Part shown: positions 18,840 to 28,094 of the stretch, one piece after another
Layout of the letters: every line of letters begins with the position of its first letter
Numbering within the stretch: position 1 is the stretch's first letter
Source of the DNA: Cardiobacteriaceae bacterium
GTDB lineage: Bacteria; Pseudomonadota; Gammaproteobacteria; Cardiobacteriales; Cardiobacteriaceae
NCBI GenBank assembly: GCA_017934275.1
Contig: JAGBJT010000008.1
Coordinates: forward strand, 17,571-81,570
Direction: 5' to 3'
DNA: 64,000 bases
Notes under the pieces: model-generated
Told to the model about the DNA's origin: nothing
Database searches by the model: none
What the model saw: only the letters and a program-made list of their open reading frames with translations
Position numbers and translations under genes: made by a program

Positions 18840-18848
18840 CCAAGTTCT

Positions 18849-18870
18849 AGCCACCGCGAGTGGCTTTTTT
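18849..18870 (+). terminator. Terminator after sspB
   Basis: The stem AGCCAC/GTGGCT with loop CGCGA is followed by six T residues. Confidence 0.88.
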
Positions 18871-18888
18871 ATTGCCGAAGAGGGTGAA

Positions 18889-21138
18889 ATGTCGCAGTTA
18901 GATTTTGGCTTTGATACTGAAATAACGGATAAAACAGAGGAAGAACAAGCGCGAAATTTCGTCTGTGAGATTGATTTGCTAGTTGCGCCATTTGCCCGTT
19001 ATAGCTATGCCTCGGAAAAGGAATTACCGCCGAATTTGCGCGTTTTAGTGCCGCTTGGAAAAAATCGCCGTGTTTTGGGAATGACTTCGGGAATTTACCG
19101 TGAATACAAGGCAGATACGGACGGCAAAAAACTTAAAAGCATCACGGCGGTGATTGATACAAAAGAATTGATTTCCGAGAAAAATCGGCAATTTCTGCAA
19201 TATCTCGCGACTTATTACCAAGCGAATTTCGGCGAAGTTTTGGCTCTGGCTTTACCGAACTTACTCCTCGATAGCAAAAAAATCACCGCACAAGATGCGG
19301 TTTTCCGCACGCAAGATGAAATTAAAAAAAGCATTTTTTACCGTCTAACAACAGCAGGAGAGCAGGCTTTATCAACGGAAAAAATCGGTAAAAAACAACG
19401 GCAATGCTTGGAAAAACTGGCAAATTCCGACTTAGCGCAAGAACAAATAGCCGATAAGAAATATTGCCGCGAATTAGAAACACGCGGCTTAATTGCGCAA
19501 TGTGAAGAAAAAACGCTTCGCGAAGAAGAAACAATCGAGCTCAACTCCGAACAAAATGCGGCTCTCACCGTTCTTTTAGAGAAAAAAGATTTTTCGGTAT
19601 CCGTGCTTTACGGAGTTACAGGTTCAGGAAAAACCGAGGTGTATATCGCTTGGATTCGAGAAATTCTTAACTCTAATTCCCAAGCGCAAATTCTGTTACT
19701 CGCCCCTGAAATCGCCCTTGCCGACACGCTTTATCGCAGATTAAGCAAGCGTCTTGCGGTAGAAATTGCGCTGGAACATAGTGCTAAAACCAATCAGCAA
19801 CGATTTATGGCGCGTAAAGCGGTAAAAAACGGACAAGCGCGAGTTTTAATCGGCACTCGTTCAGCAATTTTTGCGGATTTTGCCGCTCTGGACGCGGTGA
19901 TTGTCGATGAATGCCACGATTTGTCTTATAAGCAAATGGAAAACTTGCGCTACAACGCCCGCGATATGGCAATTGCAATGGCAAAACTCCGCAATATTCC
20001 CGTGCTTCTCGGTTCGGCAACTCCGCTAGTCGAAACTTGGCGACAAATTGAAGATAAAAATTGGCAGCTCATCGCATTGGAAAACCGCGCGCTTACTAAC
20101 CAAAAAGCGGAAATCACTTTGGACAATATTCGCGATGTTGATTTGATTGACGGTTTTTCAGCGCGACTTTTACGGGAAATCAACCGTCGTTTGCAAAATA
20201 AAGAGCAGGTTTTGTTATTTCTTAATCGCCGCGGCTACGCTCCCGTGCTTTTTTGCAGCAGTTGTGATTGGAAAAGCGAATGCACGGCTTGCGATTGCCG
20301 AATGATTGCGCATTTGGACACGGCAAAAATGCACTGTCATCATTGCGGACGGGTGCAAAATCTGCCGATTTTCTGCCCACAATGCGGAGCTGATGATTTA
20401 CGGCTTCTCGGTTTCGGAACGCAAAGAGTTGAGCAAGCACTCATACGGCATTTCCCCAAAGCAAGAGTTTTACGAGTAGATACCGACAATGCGGGAACAA
20501 ACAAGCAATTTCGTGAATTGATTGCCGAAATTGAGCGCGGTGAAGCTGATTTGATTGTCGGGACGCAGTGGCTTAGTAAAGGTCATCATTTCCCAAATTT
20601 ACAAATGGTTGCGGTGCTGGACGCAGATAGCGCGTTTTACAGTCAGGATTACCGCGCCGAAGAACGGCTCGCGCAAATGCTCGTGCAAGTCGGTGGTAGG
20701 GCAGGGCGAGAAAGTCGCGGACATATTTGGATTCAAACTTCGCTGGTAGAAAAAGAGGTTTTTCAGGTACTCAATCGCTCTTATCAGGAAGAAGCACGGC
20801 GGCAACTGGCAATCCGCAAAATGGAAGAATTTCCACCGTATTGCGCCTACGCTTTTATTTTCGCTCTGCATTCTGATGTTGCCGTGGCAACGGATTTTTT
20901 AAGCGTATTACGGCAGGAAATCGCAAATAACGATATTTCTGATATCGAAATTCTGGGACCAATTCCCGCTTTGATGAGTAGGAAAAACCGTAAATATCGC
21001 GTGGAATTGCTGATAAAAGCTGGGCGTAAAGCACAAATGCAGCGGGCATTACCTGAAATTCGCAAAATCATCGCCAAAATGCCGAAAAAATCGGCAGTTG
21101 CGGTTTATTTTGATGTTGATCCGCTGGTTTTTGAGTGA
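18889..21138 (+). CDS. priA: Primosomal protein N' (replication restart helicase)
   Basis: PriA recognises abandoned forks and loads the primosome, with 3'-5' helicase activity. The 749-residue protein has the N-terminal 3'-DNA-binding domain (LRVLVPLGKNRRVLGM). Walker A is GVTGSGKTEVY. Motif II reads VDECHDLSYKQ where most PriA proteins have DEEH. Eight cysteines form the two zinc sites between about residues 460 and 506 (CSSCDWKSECTACDC, CHHCG, CPQCG). The C-terminal helicase lobe contains GTQWLSKGHHFPN and GGRAGR. It is monocistronic after the sspB terminator. Confidence 0.96.
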   Translation: MSQLDFGFDTEITDKTEEEQARNFVCEIDLLVAPFARYSYASEKELPPNLRVLVPLGKNRRVLGMTSGIYREYKADTDGKKLKSITAVIDTKELISEKNRQFLQYLATYYQANFGEVLALALPNLLLDSKKITAQDAVFRTQDEIKKSIFYRLTTAGEQALSTEKIGKKQRQCLEKLANSDLAQEQIADKKYCRELETRGLIAQCEEKTLREEETIELNSEQNAALTVLLEKKDFSVSVLYGVTGSGKTEVYIAWIREILNSNSQAQILLLAPEIALADTLYRRLSKRLAVEIALEHSAKTNQQRFMARKAVKNGQARVLIGTRSAIFADFAALDAVIVDECHDLSYKQMENLRYNARDMAIAMAKLRNIPVLLGSATPLVETWRQIEDKNWQLIALENRALTNQKAEITLDNIRDVDLIDGFSARLLREINRRLQNKEQVLLFLNRRGYAPVLFCSSCDWKSECTACDCRMIAHLDTAKMHCHHCGRVQNLPIFCPQCGADDLRLLGFGTQRVEQALIRHFPKARVLRVDTDNAGTNKQFRELIAEIERGEADLIVGTQWLSKGHHFPNLQMVAVLDADSAFYSQDYRAEERLAQMLVQVGGRAGRESRGHIWIQTSLVEKEVFQVLNRSYQEEARRQLAIRKMEEFPPYCAYAFIFALHSDVAVATDFLSVLRQEIANNDISDIEILGPIPALMSRKNRKYRVELLIKAGRKAQMQRALPEIRKIIAKMPKKSAVAVYFDVDPLVFE

Positions 21139-21207
21139 TTTTTCTTGCGAAAAAATGCGGTTGGAGACTGCGTTTGAGTAAAAAATAGCGAAAAAATAGA
21201 AAAAACA

Positions 21208-21235
21208 TTGCAAAGTTAAAAAATATCGTTATACT
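21208..21235 (+). promoter_or_regulatory. Promoter for the tRNA-Val/tRNA-Asp transcript
   Basis: TTGCAA and TATACT are separated by 16 bases, and a GC-rich discriminator (GCGCA) follows. Such discriminators are typical of growth-rate controlled stable RNA promoters. tRNA-Val begins 15 bases after the -10 box. Confidence 0.75.
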
Positions 21236-21250
21236 GCGCAGCTCTTTTTT

Positions 21251-21326
21251 GGACGCTTAGCTCAATTGGTAGAGCATCGCCCTTACAAGGCGAGGGTTAT
21301 AGGTTCGAGTCCTATAGCGTCCACCA
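21251..21326 (+). tRNA. tRNA-Val (UAC)
   Basis: The 76-base cloverleaf has acceptor stem GGACGCT/AGCGTCC, D arm GCTCAATTGGTAGAGC and anticodon stem TCGCC/GGCGA with loop CTTACAA, giving anticodon UAC. The T loop is GGTTCGAGTCC and the CCA end is encoded. It is co-transcribed with tRNA-Asp seven bases on. Confidence 0.96.
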
Positions 21327-21332
21327 GTTCTT

Positions 21333-21409
21333 GGAGCGGTAGTTCAGCTGGTTAGAATACCTGCCTGTCACGCAGGGGGTCGCGGGTTCGAGTCCCGTCC
21401 GTTCCGCCA
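21333..21409 (+). tRNA. tRNA-Asp (GUC)
   Basis: The 77-base cloverleaf has acceptor GGAGCGG paired with CCGTTCC, anticodon stem CCTGC/GCAGG and loop CTGTCAC, giving GUC. The T arm is GCGGGTTCGAGTCCCGT. The encoded CCA is present. A terminator follows within ten bases. Confidence 0.96.
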
Positions 21410-21417
21410 AATTTGAA

Positions 21418-21447
21418 AATCCACCTTTAACGAGGTGGATTTTTTTA
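21418..21447 (+). terminator. Terminator of the tRNA-Val/Asp transcript
   Basis: AATCCACC pairs with GGTGGATT, and six further T residues follow. It lies directly after tRNA-Asp. Confidence 0.88.
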
Positions 21448-21465
21448 TGCCTTTTATTTCGACCA

Positions 21466-21501
21466 TAAAAAAATCCCGTCGCCTCAGACGGGATTTTTTT
21501 A
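21466..21501. terminator. Terminator of pgk, with T/A tracts on both sides
   Basis: The stem AATCCCGTC/GACGGGATT is flanked by an A tract on the left and a T tract on the right. It serves pgk on the minus strand and may back up the tRNA terminator. Confidence 0.85.
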
Positions 21502-21516
21502 TGGCTAATTGTTTTG

Positions 21517-22683
21517 TTAGCGCAGAATTTCAACACCAGGAAGTTTTTTACCTTCGAGATATTCGAGCATTGAACCGCCGCCTGTGGAGATGTAATCGAT
21601 TTTGTCGCTTACACCGAATTGTTGCACTGCTGCGATGGTGTCGCCGCCGCCGACAAATGAAAATGCAGTTGATTTTGCTACCGCATCGCAGAGCGTTTTT
21701 GTTCCTTCGGCAAATGCAGGAAATTCGAATACTCCAACTGGACCGTTCCATACGATAGTTTTCATTTCTGATGCGGTGCGAGCGTATTGCGCGGCAGTTT
21801 GCGGACCGATATCCATAATGAGTTCGTTATCTGCTACATCTTCCACCGATTTCACTTGCATTTTTGCTTCGGCAGAAAATTCATCACCGACAACGACATC
21901 GACGGGAAGCGGAATTGAGATGCCGCGAGCTTTTGCTTTTTCGAGCATTTGCCGTGCTTCTTCGACTAAATCTGGTTCATATAGCGATCCGCCGACGGAA
22001 TAACCTTTGGCAACAAGGAAAGTATTTGCGATACCGCCACCTGGAATGAGGATATCGACTTTATCAAGCAGTGATTGCAAAATGCTTAATTTGGTGGAAA
22101 CCTTTGAGCCACCGACAATTGCGAGCATCGGACGAGTTGGATTTTGCAAAATTTTGTCGAGAGTTTCGACTTCTTGTTGCACGAGAAGTCCTGCGCAAGA
22201 TACGGCGATTTTTTCCGCCACACCGACGGTTGAAGCTTGGGCACGATGCACAACACCGAAACCGTCGCTAACAAAAACATCGCCGAGTTTGGCGTATTTT
22301 TCAGAGAGTTCGGGGCAGTTTTTCTTTTCGCCCTTGTTGAAGCGGACATTTTCCAGCAGCACGATTTTGCCGTCAGCTACTTGCGGTGGATTGTCTAAAT
22401 AATCTTTGATGAGTGGAATTTCTTCGCCGAGAAGTTGGCTTAAATGCGCGGCAACTGGCGCAAGGGAAAAAGCTTCGTCGAATTCGCCTTCGGTTGGTCT
22501 ACCGAAGTGCGCCATTATCAAAATTGCCGCTGCGCCTTTTTCTCGCGCGAGTTTGATAGTTGGCAGAGCGGCGGTGATGCGGGCATCGCTGGTAACTTTT
22601 CCGTCTTTAACGGGGACATTGAGATCTAACCGCATTAAAACTCTTTTGCCTTGAATGTCGGTATTTGCAAGAGTTCTCATCAT
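21517..22683 (-). CDS. pgk: Phosphoglycerate kinase
   Basis: PGK makes ATP from 1,3-bisphosphoglycerate in glycolysis. The 388-residue product is full length. [13 protein letters not shown] is near the start. LMAHFGRP binds substrate. [13 protein letters not shown], the VGGSKVSTK hinge and the C-terminal [13 protein letters not shown] nucleotide-site signature are all intact. It is transcribed alone on the minus strand; epd/gap and fba, common partners, are absent. An ABC transporter gene ends 72 bases upstream in the same direction. Confidence 0.97.
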   Translation of the reverse strand: MMRTLANTDIQGKRVLMRLDLNVPVKDGKVTSDARITAALPTIKLAREKGAAAILIMAHFGRPTEGEFDEAFSLAPVAAHLSQLLGEEIPLIKDYLDNPPQVADGKIVLLENVRFNKGEKKNCPELSEKYAKLGDVFVSDGFGVVHRAQASTVGVAEKIAVSCAGLLVQQEVETLDKILQNPTRPMLAIVGGSKVSTKLSILQSLLDKVDILIPGGGIANTFLVAKGYSVGGSLYEPDLVEEARQMLEKAKARGISIPLPVDVVVGDEFSAEAKMQVKSVEDVADNELIMDIGPQTAAQYARTASEMKTIVWNGPVGVFEFPAFAEGTKTLCDAVAKSTAFSFVGGGDTIAAVQQFGVSDKIDYISTGGGSMLEYLEGKKLPGVEILR

Positions 22684-22755
22684 TTTCTCCTTGAATTTGA
22701 AATTGAAGTTGAAGGGTGAAAAATTCCTAAAACGCAGATTGGCGAAATTTTATTT

Positions 22756-23550
22756 CTAACCGAGTAAAAGGCTGTCGTCGCTTACTTCTGTTCCGTGTTT
22801 GCGTTCGAATAGTTTGAGTAAATCGGAAACTTCATATTTTTTCCGTTCCTCACCGCCGATGTCGAAGACTAATTGTCCGCGGTGCAGCATTACCGTTCTT
22901 GTTCCAAAATCCAGTGCCTGCCGCATACTGTGGGTAACCATCAAAGTTGTGAGTTTTTTCTCCGCAACAATTTCGGCGGTGAGTTTGAGGACAAAATCAG
23001 CGGTTTTAGGGTCGAGCGCGGCGGTATGTTCGTCGAGAAGCAAAATCGAGGACGGCCTCAAACTTGCCATCAACAAACTTACCGCTTGCCGTTGTCCGCC
23101 CGAAAGTAAGCCGATACGGTCTGAAAGACGGTTTTCTAATCCGAGATTGAGCGCGGCAAGAGTTTCGCGAAAACGGCTGATATAGCGTTGTTTTACCGCT
23201 GGCGCAAGACCGCGCCGTGTTCCGCGTTTCATCGCGAGAGCAAGATTTTCTTCGATTGTGAGTCCGCTACAAGTTCCCGCTACTGGATCTTGAAAAACTC
23301 TGGCGACCAAACGCGAACGCTCGGTAAGTGAAAGACGGCTTAAATCTTGTCCGTCGATGATGATTTTTCCGCTATCGGGCGTGATTTCACCCGCAATTGC
23401 ATTCAGCAAAGTCGATTTTCCCGCTCCGTTACTACCGATAACCGAAACGAATTCTCCTGCGGTTAATTCGAGGGAAAGTCCGCGTAAAACCTTGTTTTCG
23501 AGTGGAGTGTGCGGATTGAAAGTTTTGTAGAGATTTTGCGCGCTAATCAT
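22756..23550 (-). CDS. ABC transporter ATP-binding protein (COG1101-type)
   Basis: The 264-residue ATPase has Walker A GSNGAGKST, Q-loop FQDPVAG, signature LSGGQRQ, Walker B ILLLDEHTAALDP and the switch His in THSMRQAL. The DEHTAALDP box and FQDPVAGTCSGLTIEENLALA are typical of the uncharacterised tryptophan/amino-acid-like importer group (COG1101). Its partner permease starts upstream on the same strand and overlaps by four bases. Such systems usually include a periplasmic binding lipoprotein (COG2984), which is not here. Substrate is unknown. Confidence 0.85.
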   Translation of the reverse strand: MISAQNLYKTFNPHTPLENKVLRGLSLELTAGEFVSVIGSNGAGKSTLLNAIAGEITPDSGKIIIDGQDLSRLSLTERSRLVARVFQDPVAGTCSGLTIEENLALAMKRGTRRGLAPAVKQRYISRFRETLAALNLGLENRLSDRIGLLSGGQRQAVSLLMASLRPSSILLLDEHTAALDPKTADFVLKLTAEIVAEKKLTTLMVTHSMRQALDFGTRTVMLHRGQLVFDIGGEERKKYEVSDLLKLFERKHGTEVSDDSLLLG

Positions 23551-24491
23551 TTTTCCTCCGCGGTTTTTGCCGTAGAACGGGGAAATTTTCGGCGGTAAAA
23601 ATTAAGGAAAAATCCGCGAATACTGCCGAATTTAATCGCGATGAGCATCAAAATTGCGGTTAAAAGATTTATGTCGCCAGGTAGAAGATGCAAAGTGTCG
23701 CCCATCGTTTCCAGCGCAATTGCAACGATTAAACGGAATAAAACGCTACCGATGATGCAGGCGATAAGCGCGGTCGCGACTTTTTTCGGATTTAATACCG
23801 CCTCGCCGCCGATTAGAGATGCAAGTCCAATCACCAAAATTCCTATTCCCGCACCAACATCCGCCGCCTGCCTACTTTGCGCGAACATCGCCCCCGCCAA
23901 AGCAACTAGCGCATTTGCGATGGCAATCCCGAGAATAATCATCGCACCCGTCGAAATTCCTTGCGCCCGTGCCATTCTGCTATTTGCACCAGTCGCCCGC
24001 ATTGCAAGCCCAGTTTCGGATTTCATAAAGAGATAAAGCAGAACGGTAACCGCTAGAACAATCAGCGCAAAAACAATCACGGGAACAAGTGCGTAATGCA
24101 AATTTGGAGCATTGTCAGATAAAGCCGATAACACGCTAGAACGGCCACCGAGCGGTAAATTTGGTCGCCCCATAATCCGCAAATTTATCGAATACAGGGC
24201 GTACATCACCAAAATCGAGGCGAGTAAGTGCATTATTTTTAGCCCGACATTCAAAAACCCCGTAACCGCACCTGCAATAAAACCAGTCATAGCCGCAATT
24301 AAGCTTGCAAACCAAGGGTTAAAACCGTGAATAATCAACACAATCGCAACCGCGCCACCAAGCGGAAATGTGCCTTCTACGGTGAGATCGGGAAAATCAA
24401 GAATTCGAAACGATAAATAAATGGAAAAAGCAACGAGAGAGTAGATAAGACCGCTTTCAAGCGCGCCGTAAAAAGCAATTTGATTGAGCAT
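23547..24491 (-). CDS. ABC transporter permease (COG4120-type)
   Basis: This 314-residue inner-membrane permease has about eight to nine hydrophobic segments. It resembles the branched-chain amino acid permease fold (FPDLTVEGTFPLGGAV near the start; GLASLIGGEAVL toward the end). It pairs with the ATPase at 22756 through a four-base ATGA-type overlap. No binding-protein gene lies upstream; the next feature on that side is tRNA-Phe on the other strand. The transported substrate cannot be told from sequence. Confidence 0.85.
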   Translation of the reverse strand: MLNQIAFYGALESGLIYSLVAFSIYLSFRILDFPDLTVEGTFPLGGAVAIVLIIHGFNPWFASLIAAMTGFIAGAVTGFLNVGLKIMHLLASILVMYALYSINLRIMGRPNLPLGGRSSVLSALSDNAPNLHYALVPVIVFALIVLAVTVLLYLFMKSETGLAMRATGANSRMARAQGISTGAMIILGIAIANALVALAGAMFAQSRQAADVGAGIGILVIGLASLIGGEAVLNPKKVATALIACIIGSVLFRLIVAIALETMGDTLHLLPGDINLLTAILMLIAIKFGSIRGFFLNFYRRKFPRSTAKTAEEK

Positions 24492-24641
24492 ATTGGTTTG
24501 TCGGTGAAAAATCGGTAAATGTAAGTTGATAAGTTTGCACTATAGAGATTGTCATTCGCGAAAAGTTAGTAAAAATGCGGTCAAACAGAGAACTTTCGCC
24601 AGCAAAAATTGTCAGTTTTCGGAATTTATAAGAAAAAATAT

Positions 24642-24670
24642 TTGACATTTGCTGAAAAGAAATGTTTAAT
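24642..24670 (+). promoter_or_regulatory. Promoter for tRNA-Phe
   Basis: A consensus TTGACA is spaced 17 bases from TTTAAT, followed by the GC-rich discriminator GCGCGCCC. tRNA-Phe starts 17 bases after the -10 box. The transcript may read on into rpmB, since no terminator is seen between them. Confidence 0.8.
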
Positions 24671-24686
24671 GCGCGCCCTCTTTAAC

Positions 24687-24762
<76 letters not shown>

Positions 24763-24836
24763 TCAGAATTTATCTCTCTTCGTTTTTATTCATATTTTTT
24801 TCTTATGACGAAGAATTTTCGAAAGGTTTAATTTTT

Positions 24837-25070
24837 ATGTCTCGCACCTGTCAAGTAACTGGTAAAAAACCACAAGTGGGAAATAAAGTTTCTCACGCCA
24901 ATAACAAAACCAAGCGTCGTTTTCTCCCTAACATTCAAGAGCATCGTTTTTGGCTGGAAAGCGAAAAGCGTTTTATTAAATTGAAAGTTAGTGCTCACGG
25001 AATGCGAGTTATCGACAAACGCGGTGTTGATGCGGTTGTTGCTGAACTTCGCGAACGCGGCGAAATTTGA
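24837..25070 (+). CDS. rpmB: 50S ribosomal protein L28
   Basis: L28 is a small, basic component of the large ribosomal subunit. The 77 residues begin [16 protein letters not shown] and include [20 protein letters not shown] and the C-terminal [15 protein letters not shown], all family hallmarks. The ATG at 24837 has an AAAGG site upstream; longer in-frame starts would run through tRNA-Phe. rpmG follows 21 bases later, the conserved rpmB-rpmG order. Confidence 0.97.
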   Translation: MSRTCQVTGKKPQVGNKVSHANNKTKRRFLPNIQEHRFWLESEKRFIKLKVSAHGMRVIDKRGVDAVVAELRERGEI

Positions 25071-25091
25071 TTTTTTTGAGGAGTAAGCGAA

Positions 25092-25262
25092 ATGGCGAAG
25101 AAAAATATCCGTGAAAAAATTCGTTTAGTTTCTTCCGAAGGCACTGGTCATTTTTACACCACGACCAAAAATAAAAGAAATATGCCTGAAAAGATGGAAA
25201 TTAAAAAATACGATCCAGTTGCTCGCAAACACTGCATTTATAAAGAAGCAAAAATCAAGTAA
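25092..25262 (+). CDS. rpmG: 50S ribosomal protein L33
   Basis: The 56-residue protein reads [19 protein letters not shown] at the start, followed by [20 protein letters not shown] and [18 protein letters not shown]. It is a complete L33 of the zinc-independent type, with no CxxC pairs. GAGGAG precedes the ATG. It is the second gene of the rpmB-rpmG operon, and a hairpin terminator follows. Confidence 0.97.
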   Translation: MAKKNIREKIRLVSSEGTGHFYTTTKNKRNMPEKMEIKKYDPVARKHCIYKEAKIK

Positions 25263-25299
25263 TTCTTTATTAAGTAACTGATGTTTCATAGCAAGATTG

Positions 25300-25321
25300 A
25301 CCCGCTACGGCGGGTTTTTTT
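25300..25321 (+). terminator. Terminator after rpmG
   Basis: The stem CCCGC/GCGGG with loop TACG is followed by seven T residues. Confidence 0.85.
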
Positions 25322-25347
25322 ATGCTCCATAGAGGATTAGTTTTTCG

Positions 25348-26199
25348 ATGGAAAAATTGCTCGCGCTTAAAAATATTTCGCTTAATTTCGGTCGCAGACG
25401 GATTTTGAATTCGGTGAATTTAGAGCTTTCTCGCGGTGAGATTGTGGCGATAACAGGTTCAAACGGTGTGGGGAAGACTAGCGTTTTATCCCTGATTGCT
25501 GGAAACATTACGGCGGATAGCGGTGAAATTGAATTTGCAAAATCGGCGCGCTCGGTGGTTTTTGTAGCGGATAAACCTGCCCTATATCCCGATTGGACGG
25601 TAGAAAATTTTCTCTGCTGGAACGCGCAAATGCTGGCGGCTGACGGTAATAGCGCGAAAAGATTTGATGTCGAAACGGTTATTCGTGCTTGTTCTTTATC
25701 TTCGGTGCTCACGGATAAATGCGGTTTGCTTTCCCACGGATTTCGCCAACGGGTTGCGCTTGCGGTTGGACTTTTGGCAAATCCTGATATTTTGCTGTTA
25801 GACGAGCCTGGTAACGGTTTAGATCCCGCGCAACGCTTGGAACTTGGAAATATTTTGCGCACATTGCGGCAAGAGACGGCGATTTTGATGGTGCATCACG
25901 ATTTGGGCGAAGTATGCAAGCTCTCTGACCGTATTTACGATTTAGATAACGGTGAATTTTTAGAAATTGCGCTGCCAAGCGGTGAATTTATTTGTGCTGA
26001 ATGGGATAGTGCGGAACTTGCGGCGGATTCTGATTGGCAAGATGAAAATTTTGCGCTTTATTTTTGCGAAAGCGATGCGCGGCAGGAAAAAATTAAAAAA
26101 CTTGCATCAACTCACGGTTTGCTTGCGATTTATCAGGAATATCCTGCGCGGGCTTTGCAAATTCGCCGTGATGCTTTGCGTAAGAAAAAAGCGGCTTAA
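25348..26199 (+). CDS. ABC exporter ATP-binding protein (GldA-like)
   Basis: The 283-residue ATPase has Walker A GSNGVGKTS (37-45), signature-like LSHGFRQRVALA, Walker B ILLLDEPGNGLDP and switch His in VHHDLGEV. The order and the C-terminal extension fit the multidrug/GldA-type subgroup (COG1131). A permease follows 15 bases downstream. A GldG-like auxiliary protein is encoded far away at 56568. In Flavobacteria the Gld ABC acts in gliding; in gammaproteobacteria the homologous trio has no settled role. Confidence 0.85.
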   Translation: MEKLLALKNISLNFGRRRILNSVNLELSRGEIVAITGSNGVGKTSVLSLIAGNITADSGEIEFAKSARSVVFVADKPALYPDWTVENFLCWNAQMLAADGNSAKRFDVETVIRACSLSSVLTDKCGLLSHGFRQRVALAVGLLANPDILLLDEPGNGLDPAQRLELGNILRTLRQETAILMVHHDLGEVCKLSDRIYDLDNGEFLEIALPSGEFICAEWDSAELAADSDWQDENFALYFCESDARQEKIKKLASTHGLLAIYQEYPARALQIRRDALRKKKAA

Positions 26200-26214
26200 T
26201 TTTGGGAGATGACG

Positions 26215-27030
26215 GTGAGCGAAGAACAAATTACAAATAACGGTAAAAGCAAAGAAAACACACCGCATAAATTGCCAATTATTTCTGCGAGCTCGAAAGC
26301 ATTGTTCTTAAAAGAGTTGTATCAATTTTTTTCTCCGTTAGCGGTTTTTTCTTTGGCGGGGATTTGGCTTTTTTGGGGAATATGTTTTTTTGTTTTTTTT
26401 GAGCAATATCAGGCTTTGGCTGCGAAACTCGCAATGTTAGAAAACCGTCGTGGAGCAACGCAAATGCTGTTGGTTACAGCAAACAATTTGCTGATGTGGT
26501 TATTGGTTGCTTGGGTGATATTTTTTGCATCTAAAACGGTAGCGACGGAATTTGAACAGCAAACTTTTCGCTTACTTCCGCGACATTTAGGTGGATTTGT
26601 CCGCAGCTTGAAATACAAATTTTTGGTGATTTTGCTGTCAATTGCGCTCTTGGTTTTGCCGTTTTGGCTAGCGGTTTTTGCCTTATCTTTCGCGACCGAT
26701 TGGGATTTAGGGCAAGTTTTCGGCATATTTTTAACCCAAGTTTTATTTGCGGTTTATGCGGCGAGTTCGGCAATTTTGGCGGCTTTATTTTTACGGCAAG
26801 GTGTGGCTAGTGCCTTATTTCTCGCTTTGTTCTGGCTTTTGCTTTATGTTTTACCGCTGATTATTTATGAGCCAGCGTCTTTGGCTGCTGTGGTGCAATG
26901 GTTTTCGCCGTTTTCGCATGCACAACTTTTATCCGCTGGAATTTTCCATATTCAGACATTGACATTCATTTTGCTCAATGCTTTCTTTTTTATTTCTTTG
27001 ACTTTGCTGGTTGATTGGGAGGCACGGTAA
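26215..27030 (+). CDS. ABC-2 type permease (GldF-like)
   Basis: This inner-membrane protein of about 271 residues has roughly six helices: LAVFSLAGIWLFWGICFF, LLMWLLVAWVIFFA, ILLSIALLVLPFWLAVFAL and three more. I choose the GTG at 26215, because GGGAG ends only one base before the ATG at 26209, too close to use, but lies six bases before the GTG. It probably forms the channel for the ATPase at 25348. sohB overlaps its stop (TAATG). Confidence 0.8.
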   Translation: MSEEQITNNGKSKENTPHKLPIISASSKALFLKELYQFFSPLAVFSLAGIWLFWGICFFVFFEQYQALAAKLAMLENRRGATQMLLVTANNLLMWLLVAWVIFFASKTVATEFEQQTFRLLPRHLGGFVRSLKYKFLVILLSIALLVLPFWLAVFALSFATDWDLGQVFGIFLTQVLFAVYAASSAILAALFLRQGVASALFLALFWLLLYVLPLIIYEPASLAAVVQWFSPFSHAQLLSAGIFHIQTLTFILLNAFFFISLTLLVDWEAR

Positions 27031-28064
27031 TGGGATTTTTTGCAAGTTACGGATTATTTTTGGCAGAAATTTTGACGCTTGTTTTTGCGATTATGGCGGT
27101 GATTGCAGTTGCGGCTAAGTCGAAAACTAATAAAAACGAAAAGGCGGAACTCAAAGTCGAATTGTTAAACGACCGTTACGAGGAAATGAACGACACGATT
27201 TTCGCCGCCATTGCCGATAAAAAAGAATGGAAAAATTATTGCCGTGAGCAAAAACAGGCGAGTAAAAATCGCGGTAAAGACAAGGACGGAAAATCTTTAC
27301 CGCGATTATTTGTTTTAGATTTTGACGGTGATATTGCAGCAACGGACGCTGATGAATTACGGGAACAGATTTCCGCGATTTTGCAGACAGCAAAAGAAGG
27401 CGAGCAAGTTTTATTACGGTTAGAAAGCGCTGGCGGTTATGTTCATAGTTATGGTTTTGCGGCTTCGCAACTTGCGCGTTTGCGGGAAAAATCCCTGCAT
27501 TTAACGGTTGCGGTAGATAAGATTGCGGCAAGCGGCGGTTATATGATGGCTTGCGTAGGTTCAGAGATTATTGCGGCACCGTTTGCGGTTATCGGTTCGG
27601 TTGGGGTTGTCGGTGCTTTGCCGAATTTTCACGATTTGCTCGAAAAACAAAGCATTCATTACGAAGAACATACCGCGGGCGAATTCAAACGGACACTGAC
27701 AATGTTCGGAGAAAATACCGACGGCGACCGCCAACAATTCCGTAAAGAATTGCAAGAAACGCACGAATTATTCCAGCAACATATCCGTGAATATCGCCCA
27801 AATCTTGATGTAGCGAAAATCGCAACGGGAGAAACTTGGTACGGTAAAAAAGCTTTGGAGAAAGGCTTAATCGACAAAATCCAAACCAGCGACGATTTTT
27901 TACTCGCAATGATGAAAACTCACAATATTTTGGAACTCTCGCACAGTAAAACGCAATCTTTAATCCAAAAATTGAAAGAGGAATTTTTAAGTTCGGTCTC
28001 GGTAGAAGGGATTAAAAAATCAGCACAAGGAATGATTAAACCGTTTAAGGCGGATATTCAATAA
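27030..28064 (+). CDS. sohB: SohB-type inner-membrane serine protease
   Basis: SohB is a membrane-anchored signal-peptide-peptidase relative of the S49 family. The 344-residue protein has an N-terminal helix (about 4-30). The protease domain follows: LFVLDFDGDIAATDADEL, RLESAGGYVHSYG, KIAASGGYMMACVGS with the catalytic Ser in AASGGY, IGSVGVVG, and the downstream ETWYGKKALEKGLID. The ATG at 27030 shares bases with the permease stop and has GGGAGG seven bases upstream. It belongs to the ABC-transporter transcription unit. Confidence 0.9.
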   Translation: MGFFASYGLFLAEILTLVFAIMAVIAVAAKSKTNKNEKAELKVELLNDRYEEMNDTIFAAIADKKEWKNYCREQKQASKNRGKDKDGKSLPRLFVLDFDGDIAATDADELREQISAILQTAKEGEQVLLRLESAGGYVHSYGFAASQLARLREKSLHLTVAVDKIAASGGYMMACVGSEIIAAPFAVIGSVGVVGALPNFHDLLEKQSIHYEEHTAGEFKRTLTMFGENTDGDRQQFRKELQETHELFQQHIREYRPNLDVAKIATGETWYGKKALEKGLIDKIQTSDDFLLAMMKTHNILELSHSKTQSLIQKLKEEFLSSVSVEGIKKSAQGMIKPFKADIQ

Positions 28065-28094
28065 ATTGCCAAAAATTAGTTCAGGAGGGATTAA

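Noticed and set aside
21435..22654. Plus-strand open frames across pgk
   Set aside because: They follow from the codon pattern of pgk and show no recognisable protein features.
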